Source: CALESS01 sp964405455 (lineage in GTDB: Bacteria > Chloroflexota > Anaerolineae > Anaerolineales > Anaerolineaceae). From it: a DNA stretch of 11,952 nt. Under the pieces are notes generated by a model. The model was not told where the DNA came from. It searched no databases and saw only the letters and a list, made by a program, of their open reading frames with translations. The position numbers and the translations under genes are program-made. The stretch spans positions 1 through 11,952 of the forward strand of contig CAYOOA010000063.1 in assembly GCA_964405455.1 (NCBI GenBank), written 5' to 3'. Below, one piece after another: positions 6,253 through 11,952 of the stretch; within the stretch, counting starts at the first letter, position 1, and each line of letters starts with the position of its first letter.

Positions 6253-6276
6253 AATGTCAATCAATTTAACGACATT
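6253..6276. promoter_or_regulatory. Candidate operator dyad AATGTC-N12-GACATT upstream of the amylase
   Basis: AATGTC (6253-6258) and GACATT (6271-6276) are perfect 6-bp inverted arms 12 nt apart, overlapping the -35 region of the amylase promoter. The left arm is part of AATGTCAA, which occurs again at 6185-6192 across the MerR gene's -35 box. The binding protein is unknown; chance is possible in this AT-rich region. Confidence 0.35.
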
Positions 6277-6297
6277 TATCAGCATGTTTTGTATAAT
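6269..6297 (+). promoter_or_regulatory. Sigma-70-type promoter of the amylase gene
   Basis: ACGACA (6269-6274, four of six consensus bases) is followed by a 17-bp spacer and a perfect TATAAT (6292-6297). The leader would be about 33 nt and carries AGGGAGG (6323-6329), 7 nt before the ATG at 6337. Confidence 0.65.
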
Positions 6298-6336
6298 TAA
6301 GAGGCTATTCGTCGAACCTTTCAGGGAGGCTGTGCA

Positions 6337-9300
6337 ATGAAGCGAGTTTTCGGATTGTTTTTGACATTGGCGCTGCTTTTTAGCGCAATCGGTTCCCCGG
6401 TGCAGGCGGCATTCTCCGCCCCGGCTGCGGGAGAGGCTCAAACCCTGCCGGCGCAATCCAAGGCGCCGGCCTGGTGTGTGGCCGGGTCCTTCCAGGGCTG
6501 GAATAATTCCAGCCATCCTATGTATGACGATGCCACCCACGGCGACAGGATCCCCGGCGATGGGGTCTATTCGTTAAGCCAGTCCATTCTGACGGCTGGT
6601 GACAACCAATTTAAGGTGGTGGCCTGCGGGGATTGGGGTACGATCTATCCCGCCAACAATTCCTGGTTCAGCACCTCGACCGCCGGGCAAAACGTGCTGA
6701 TCACTTTTGATACCAACAACCACGCTGCGGATGCCGGCCCGGCCTATCTGCCTGCCCAGAACATCGTCAATGTCAACGGGGATGTTCTGCCCACTTCCTA
6801 CACAGTCGTGGGAGATTTCCAGGGTTGGATCAACAATTACTCGGAAACCCTGATGACTTACCTGGGACACGGCCTTTACCGGCTGTCCTACGTGATTCCC
6901 TACGCTAACACCTACAACGGCCGGATGGTGAAAACAGGCGATTGGATTGGCTTTGGACCAAGCGGCCGCTCGACGGGCGACCCGAATTTCAGCTTCACCA
7001 CCACTGCTCCCAACACCGAGATGGTTTTTCTGTTGGATGTCTACACCGGCCGGGCACTCGTCCAACCCGCTGCCGCGGGGAGCGGCACCTGGTGTGCAGG
7101 CGGTAGTTTTAATGGCTGGAGCGCAGATGGAGCCCCCCTGTATGATGATGGCACCCATGGGGATGTGCTTGGCAACGACGGCGTTTTCTCCCTGGATATG
7201 GCAATCGCCGCGGCAGGCCGCTATGAGTTCAAGATCACGAACTGTTCCTGGTCAACAACCTATCCAGCCTCTGGCAACAGTTGGTTCAATACCACCACCA
7301 GCGATAAGACCGTCAAATTCACATTTGATACCAACAATCACAGCTCGGATGCCGGGATTGCCTACCTTCCGGCCGTGAACGTCGTCAATGTCTGGGATGA
7401 TTCCGCTTCGTTCACCGCGGTTGGTTCCTTCAATGGGTGGAACAATGCGGATGCCTCCACGGTGATGACCGCTTACGGGAACGACAGTTACCAGTACAAC
7501 TACACCGCGGCTGCCTCGCAGACGTACTCCGGCAAGGTGGTCAACCCCGGCAGTTGGGATGGCTTTGGCGGCGACGGACGCTCGGTAAATGCCAGCAACG
7601 TGGATTTTACGGCTCTTTCTGGGCAGATTTTCTTCAACCTGCTGGATGCGCGTGCCGGGCGAATCGCTTTTGTCCCGGGACCCAACCCCGGCGCCAGCCA
7701 TGACAACAACATTTGGTTTGCCAGCCTTGGCCATGACAGCCGGGATGCCCTTTACCGCACCCCCGGCGGACCGGTGACCACCGGCACGCCGGTCACCCTG
7801 CGCCTGCGGGCGGCAGCCGGCGACCTGACGGCAGCCCGGGTGCGCCTCTACAACGACCGCACCAATGCCCAATCTTTCCTCAATATGACGCCGGCTGCGG
7901 CGGATGATACCTACGAATGGTGGCAGGCCACCATTCCTGCATCGGCCGATCCAACGGTGTACTGGTACCGCTTCATCGCCATTGACGGCACGGCCACGGC
8001 GTATTATGAGGACGATGCCGCCCGCGACGGCGGTTGGGGCGAGGCGTTTGCCTCCTCGCCGGATAATTCCTACCAGTTGACGGTCTATGATCCGGCTTAC
8101 AAGACGCCGGACTGGATCAAGAATGCGATCGTATACCAGGTCTTCCCGGACCGTTTCCGCGACGGCAACACTGCCAATGACACGCCGGCGGGAACATTCT
8201 TCTACAACGAGCCCGGCGGGACAGTGTACCGCTCCGTGGGTACGGATTGGAATACTCCCGTGTGCGATCCGCGTGCGGCTGCCACCCCCTGCAGCGGGAC
8301 TTATTCCAAGAACTTCTACGGCGGTGACCTGCAAGGCTTGATGGACAAGCTGGATTACCTGCAAGGTCTGGGTGTGACGGCCATTTACCTCAACCCGATT
8401 TTCCTCTCCCCCTCCAATCATGGTTACGATACCAGCAATTACCTGGCAATCAACCCATCCATGGGAGACCAGGCCCTGTTCACCAGCCTGGCGACCGAGG
8501 CGCACACCCGCGGCATCCATATCATCCTGGACGGCGTATTCAACCACGTCTCCTCGGACAGCATTTACTTTGACCGCTACTCGCGCTACAGCGAAGTCGG
8601 TGCCTGCGAAAGTCCGTCCTCGCCTTACCGGGCGTGGTTCACCTTCACCGATGTGCCCGCCGGGACGGGTGTTTGTGCCGGCTCGGACGGCACGCCGATG
8701 GCCGCCAATTACAGCTCGTGGTGGGGCTACGACAGCCTGCCCACCCTCAACTCGCACAACCCGGAAGTCCGCAACCTGGTGTACGCCAACGGGACGGCCT
8801 CTGTGGCGCCGTTCTGGCTGCAATGGGCCGATGGCTGGCGCCTGGATGTGGGCGGTGACCTGGATCCAGGTGTGACCGGCGACCCGGCCAACACCTACTG
8901 GGAGGAATTCCGCGCCGCGGTGCACGCCGTCCGGCCGGATGCCTACATCGCCGGCGAGGAGTGGGGCAATGCCTCCTCCTGGCTGCTGGGCAACGAGTGG
9001 GATGGGGTGATGAATTACCAGTTCAGCACCGCCGCGTTGGGCTTCTGGCGCACCACCACCTTCACCGATAATGATCATGCCAGCGGCAGTGCGGCGGGTC
9101 TGATTGTCCCGCTGACACCCTCCGCATTTGACAACCGCATCCGCAGCCTGGCGGAGCGTTACCCGCCGGAAGCTCTGCAGGCCATGTTGAACCTGTTTGA
9201 CAGCCACGATACCAGCCGGGTGCTCTTCATGCTGGATGAAAACGCCAGCCTGAATGATCCATCCCTGTACGCCAACCCGGCCTATGACTGGAGCGACGCC

Positions 9301-10420
9301 ATCTCTCGCCTGAAGGCAGCCGTCATCCTGCAGATGACAATGCCCGGCGCCCCGACCATCTATTACGGTGATGAGGTCGGCCTGGTGGGGCCGATGGCTT
9401 ATTCCGGCGGTAAATGGGAGGACGATCCCTACAACCGCCAACCGTTCCCTTGGTTGGATGCGAGCGGGACGCCCTTCTACACCCACCTGCAGTCGGCAGC
9501 AGCCCAGCAGAACCTGTATGATTACTATGCCAACCTGGGGGAGGCACGCAATGATCATCCGGCCCTGCGCACAGGTGATTTCAAAACCTTATTAGTGGAT
9601 GACACCAACGGGCTGTATGCCTACGGTCGGCGCATCACTGGAGCAACCCCGGATGCGGCAGTGGTGGTTTTGAATCAACACACCACCGCCCAACCTGCCA
9701 CACTGGATGTTTCCGGTTACCTGGCAGTGGGCAGCAGCCTGGTGGATGCATTGACCGAGACCGTCTATACTGTGAACGGCAGCGGCCAGATTGTCATCGA
9801 TGCCGTACCGGGCCGCAGCGGGGTTGTGCTGGTGCTGCAAACCGGTGCTGTGAATCCGCCCGACCGGGTAACCGACCTGGCCGTCACAGCGGAAGGCAAC
9901 GGTACGATCGACCTGGGTTGGACGGCGGCTACCGGCGCGGAAGCCTACCGCATCTACCGCAGTGAGCTGATGGGCGGCGGTTATCAGTATATCGGCCAAA
10001 CGGCCGCCACCACCTATCATGACAGCGGGCTGGTCAATGCCCGGCGGTATTACTATGTCATCGTCGCGGTGAACAACACGAGCGGGCTGCAAAGCGGTTA
10101 CTCCAATGAAGCCAGCGGCATCCCGCACCCGGCCATCGGCTGGGCCAACCTGCAGTGGCCGTACACCATCACCCATACCATCGGCATCACTCCCACCGTG
10201 AATATCTACGGCCAGATCTGGATTGACGGGGTCACCAACTTCGGCGGCCAGGGCGAAGGCGTGCTGGCCCAGGTGGGTTTTGGTGCTGTCGGCAGCGATC
10301 CGGCGCTCGGCGGCTGGACCTGGTGGGATGCATCTTTCAGAGCCGATGCAGGCAATAACGACGAGTATGTTGGCACCCTGCTGCCGGAGCAAATCGGCAC
10401 CTTCGATTATGTCTACCGTT
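6337..10420 (+). CDS. Secreted modular GH13 alpha-amylase/amylopullulanase-like enzyme, N-terminal 1361 residues up to the assembly gap
   Basis: This hydrolyses alpha-glucans (starch, possibly pullulan) outside the cell. Order: signal peptide 1-24 (VQA|A); two tandem pairs of GxFxGW starch-binding-like modules (45-245, 250-447); an N-terminal beta domain of neopullulanase/CBM34 type (about 458-588); and the GH13 barrel from 593 (WIKNAIVYQVFPDRF). Conserved regions are intact: DGVFNH (732-737), GWRLD (nucleophile D837), AGEEW (acid/base E874), DSHD (D958) and IYYGDE (1008-1013). The barrel and its C-terminal beta domain end near 1165. An FN3 domain follows (about 1173-1264), then the NLQWP module (1271 on), interrupted by Ns. 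The motifs resemble Thermoanaerobacter-type amylopullulanases and cyclomaltodextrinases; whether alpha-1,6 bonds are also cut cannot be read from sequence. The start follows AGGGAGG. The rest of the protein lies at 10521-11633. Confidence 0.93.
6469..7677 (+). repeat. Tandem duplication of a two-module (A-B) starch-binding-like unit
   Basis: Residues 45-245 and 250-447 of the amylase are two copies of one unit of about 200 residues. Each has an A module (WC..GSF.GW, YDD.THGD, DGV.SL, TFDTNNH..DAG.AYLPA) and a B module (VG.F.GW, ending in a Leu-Asp-x-x-x-Gly-Arg strand). In both A modules two cysteines are exactly 50 residues apart (47/97 and 253/303), a likely disulfide. The copies have diverged at the DNA level, so the duplication is old. 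They resemble X25 or CBM48-like modules of pullulanases. Confidence 0.8.
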
Positions 10421-10575
10421 NNNNNNNNNNNNNNNNNNNNNNNNNNNNNNNNNNNNNNNNNNNNNNNNNNNNNNNNNNNNNNNNNNNNNNNNNNNNNNNN
10501 NNNNNNNNNNNNNNNNNNNNTATGTTGGCACCCTGCTGCCGGAGCAAATCGGCACCTTCGATTATGTCTACCGTT
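10366..10575. repeat. Exact 55-bp direct repeat flanking the N gap (assembly artefact)
   Basis: Bases 10366-10420 and 10521-10575 are identical over 55 bp, each ending in codons for DYVYR. The copies abut the N run on both sides. The length equals a common assembler k-mer, as expected when two overlapping contigs are scaffolded without merging. Removing one copy plus the Ns (155 bp) restores one reading frame. Confidence 0.9.
10421..10520. other. 100-N scaffold gap inside the amylase gene
   Basis: A run of exactly 100 N, the usual placeholder for a gap of unknown size. Because of the identical 55-bp flanks, the real distance is most likely negative (an overlap), with no missing sequence. Confidence 0.95.
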
Positions 10576-11633
10576 ACTCCACGGACGGCGGTGTGAGCTG
10601 GCTGGTCGCAGACCAAGACGGACCTGTTTATACCACCCCGACCAACCCCGGTAAAATGGTCGTTGTTCCTTCTACGGATACCCTCCCGCCCACAGCACCG
10701 GTCCTTTCGGTTGCGGATTGGGGCGCGGATTTCATCAGCCTCTCCTGGACAGCAGCCACGGATGATTCCGGCGTCTATGCCTACGATATCTACCGCTCGG
10801 AAGGGGCTGATCCGGCGCTGAAAATCGGCCGGGTGGATTCAGCAACCCTGACCTATTCGGATACCACGGTTGTCACCGGGACGACCTATACCTATTACGT
10901 GGTTGCCCTGGATACCAGCTTCAACCCCTCGACGCCCTCGAATTCGGTCAGCCATGCCGCGGAAGCCAAGATCGTCCAGGTGACGATCAACGTGACTGTG
11001 CCCGCCTTCACTCCGGCAGATGACACAATCTACTTCACCCGCTTTGTCAACCCGGACGGCACGCTGGGGAACTGGGATCCGGCAGCGACCCCGCTGACCC
11101 CTTCCGGTACGCCAAACGTCTGGACGGGCGTGATTAACTTGCTGGATGGGACGCAGGCGGAGTTCAAATTCACCCGCGGCAGTTGGGATACCGTCATCAA
11201 GGCCGCCGACGGCAACACCGAGGTACCTGACTTGACCTTCACCGCCGCCTACGGCACGACCGGGCTGCAAACCTATGAGTACAGCGTGCTCAACTGGCGC
11301 GATCCGCTGGTGGTCTCTTTTGAGCCGGCGGATGGAACAATTGCCTTTGATCCGGCCAATCCCGCTCACGTGGCGCGGGTGACCTTCTCCCAGGCCATGC
11401 CGGCCAGCGCGGAGTTGTACCTGTTCATCGGGAGCACGCCGGTACCGGCTGTGACCACCCTGGAAGGGACGGATACCCTCTCGGTGGTACCGGTGGACGG
11501 CTGGCAGTACGGTCAGCAATACACGGTGGAGATCTACGCCCTGCATGATGCCGTGGGGGACTTGCAGGTACGCGGGCAGGCCTACAGGTTCACAACGTTG
11601 TACCGCTTCCTCCTGCCAATCATTTATCGCTAA
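10521..11633 (+). CDS. C-terminal part of the same GH13 amylase (after the assembly gap)
   Basis: The frame continues without stop from the first base after the gap to TAA at 11631-11633. With the duplicated 55 bp collapsed, it covers residues 1344-1713 of one protein. It completes the NLQWP module (YRYSTDGGVSWLVAD), then has a second FN3 domain (about 1397-1490, PTAPVLSV...ISLSWTAATDDSGV), a CBM20-like starch-binding domain (about 1495-1600, VTINVTVPAFTP, GNWDP, FKFTRGSWDTV, ending VLNW), a Big_5/Ig-like domain (about 1604-1700, VVSFEPADGTIAF...VTFSQAMP) and the tail RFLLPIIYR. The CBM20-like domain has IYFTRF where the usual pattern is vYiaG. A start at the GTG 10593, as an automatic caller would choose, would be false. 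No LPxTG or transmembrane anchor is present. Confidence 0.9.
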   Translation, partial: YVGTLLPEQIGTFDYVYRYSTDGGVSWLVADQDGPVYTTPTNPGKMVVVPSTDTLPPTAPVLSVADWGADFISLSWTAATDDSGVYAYDIYRSEGADPALKIGRVDSATLTYSDTTVVTGTTYTYYVVALDTSFNPSTPSNSVSHAAEAKIVQVTINVTVPAFTPADDTIYFTRFVNPDGTLGNWDPAATPLTPSGTPNVWTGVINLLDGTQAEFKFTRGSWDTVIKAADGNTEVPDLTFTAAYGTTGLQTYEYSVLNWRDPLVVSFEPADGTIAFDPANPAHVARVTFSQAMPASAELYLFIGSTPVPAVTTLEGTDTLSVVPVDGWQYGQQYTVEIYALHDAVGDLQVRGQAYRFTTLYRFLLPIIYR

Positions 11634-11643
11634 CGATGTTCCC

Positions 11644-11672
11644 GGGGCGGCCGCAAGGCCGCCCCCTTTTTT
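11644..11672 (+). terminator. Strong intrinsic terminator after the amylase gene
   Basis: GGGGCGGCC (11644-11652), loop GCAA, GGCCGCCCC (11657-11665) form a perfect 9-bp GC stem followed by T6 at 11667-11672, beginning 10 nt after the TAA. Confidence 0.9.
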
Positions 11673-11707
11673 ATTCCCTCCTGGCTGGTGAAAGATCGGG
11701 ATCGGGG

Positions 11708-11713
11708 TACAAT
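11708..11713 (+). promoter_or_regulatory. Candidate -10 box for the last gene
   Basis: TACAAT lies 42 nt before the ATG at 11756, directly after the amylase terminator, where a new promoter is needed. No good -35 match is found 17 nt upstream. Confidence 0.4.
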
Positions 11714-11755
11714 AGAAATACGCATTTCCCCAAACATCTCGCCACAGGAGCCTGA

Positions 11756-11952
11756 ATGAAACTCTTTCGCACGCTGCTCGCCCTGCTGGGACTCTGGATT
11801 GTGCTCAACATTGCATTGTATGCATTTGTCTTCCCTCATCCAGCCCGGCTGGATGCCACCTGCAAGACGCTGCAGGGCGGTCGGCTGGTGAGCTCGCGGC
11901 CGTGTTCGCGGGCGGAATATCAATACAAGCGCATCCTGATTGGCGAAGGCGT
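11756..11952 (+). CDS. N-terminus of a membrane-anchored or exported protein (partial, runs off the window)
   Basis: An ATG at 11756 follows AGGAG (11746-11750) with 5 nt spacing and opens a frame that stays open for 65 codons to the window edge. The N-terminus is MKLFRTLLALLGLWIVLNIA, continuing LYAFVF: a short basic head and a long hydrophobic stretch (about residues 6-26) without a clear signal-peptidase site, so a signal anchor is likeliest. The exported part begins with two cysteines (in ATCKTL and RPCSRA) that could pair. The gene is flanked upstream by the amylase terminator and its own weak promoter, so it is a separate transcription unit. Too little is visible to name a family. Confidence 0.7.
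   Translation, partial: MKLFRTLLALLGLWIVLNIALYAFVFPHPARLDATCKTLQGGRLVSSRPCSRAEYQYKRILIGEG

Noticed and set aside
6200..6254. TTCTTTTCAA / TTGAAAGAA imperfect inverted repeat upstream of the amylase
   Set aside because: The arms need a bulge, are 36 nt apart and AT-rich, so chance is likely.
7252..9558. A 768-codon open frame on the minus strand opposite the amylase
   Set aside because: It lies entirely antisense to a GH13 gene with intact catalytic motifs. Its translation is low in recognisable motifs, with no start signal or family pattern. GC-rich codon bias on the coding strand creates such long shadows.
10366..10575. The 55-bp direct repeat as a biological repeat or attachment site
   Set aside because: The copies end precisely at the N run on both sides and removal restores the frame, so contig overlap is the simpler explanation.
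10593..11633. A separate FN3-domain protein starting at GTG 10593
   Set aside because: There is no Shine-Dalgarno or signal peptide, and the frame continues upstream to the gap and matches the amylase frame once the 55-bp duplicate is collapsed.
1..11952. CRISPR arrays, tRNA or rRNA genes, phage genes
   Set aside because: I found no regularly spaced direct repeats, no cloverleaf-like sequence with conserved tRNA boxes, and no phage or Cas motifs in any protein read here.

Overview
The window looks like a chromosomal stretch from an Anaerolineae-type member of the Chloroflexota, probably from a metagenome or draft assembly. This is inferred from three things. The large secreted amylase ends in a short Leu-Pro/Ile-rich tail with a terminal Arg (LLPIIYR), which I associate with exported proteins of that class. 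The lipoprotein has the 'SLAC' lipobox plus Ser/Thr/Pro linker style common there. The amylase also carries an 'NLQWP...YGQIWIDGVT' module I associate with these bacteria. No rRNA or tRNA gene is present to confirm it, and a 100-N scaffold gap at 10421-10520 shows the source is an assembly.

Layout. 1-512: C-terminal part of a polytopic membrane protein. 513-741: intergenic, with a small hairpin and a TATAAT box. 742-5365: six same-strand genes with short gaps (10, 75, 16, 51 and 11 nt): a lipoprotein, a TfoX N-terminal-domain protein with a TTG start, an ANT(6)/AadE-like nucleotidyltransferase, a HEAT-like helical protein, an AadA-like nucleotidyltransferase with a DUF4111-type tail, and a Cys-rich alpha/alpha-toroid-like protein. 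5366-5408: a bidirectional terminator. 5409-6155 on the minus strand: a MerR/TipA-type regulator with a TipAS-like ligand domain. 6156-6336: divergent promoter region. 6337-11633: one very large secreted GH13 alpha-amylase/amylopullulanase-like enzyme, split in the assembly. 11644-11672: a strong terminator. 11756-end: the start of a membrane-anchored protein that runs out of the window.

Key corrections. The amylase is interrupted only by an assembly artefact. The 55 bp before the N run are repeated exactly after it. Removing one copy plus the Ns (155 bp) restores a single frame of 1713 codons, so the two pieces should be read as one protein. The MerR gene should start at 6155 rather than at the upstream ATG at 6173, because a TTGACA / 19-bp spacer / TATACT promoter runs through that upstream segment. 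The transcript would then begin at or next to the ATG.

How the genes may work together. The amylase is a self-contained extracellular starch or pullulan degrader with many carbohydrate-binding and fibronectin modules. The 1862-5365 cluster holds two unrelated aminoglycoside-nucleotidyltransferase-like enzymes and converges on a regulator whose family binds structurally diverse antibiotics. A drug-response role is possible but not shown, and these may equally be nucleotidyltransferases with unknown substrates. I did not find a CRISPR array, transposon, phage or clear defence system.
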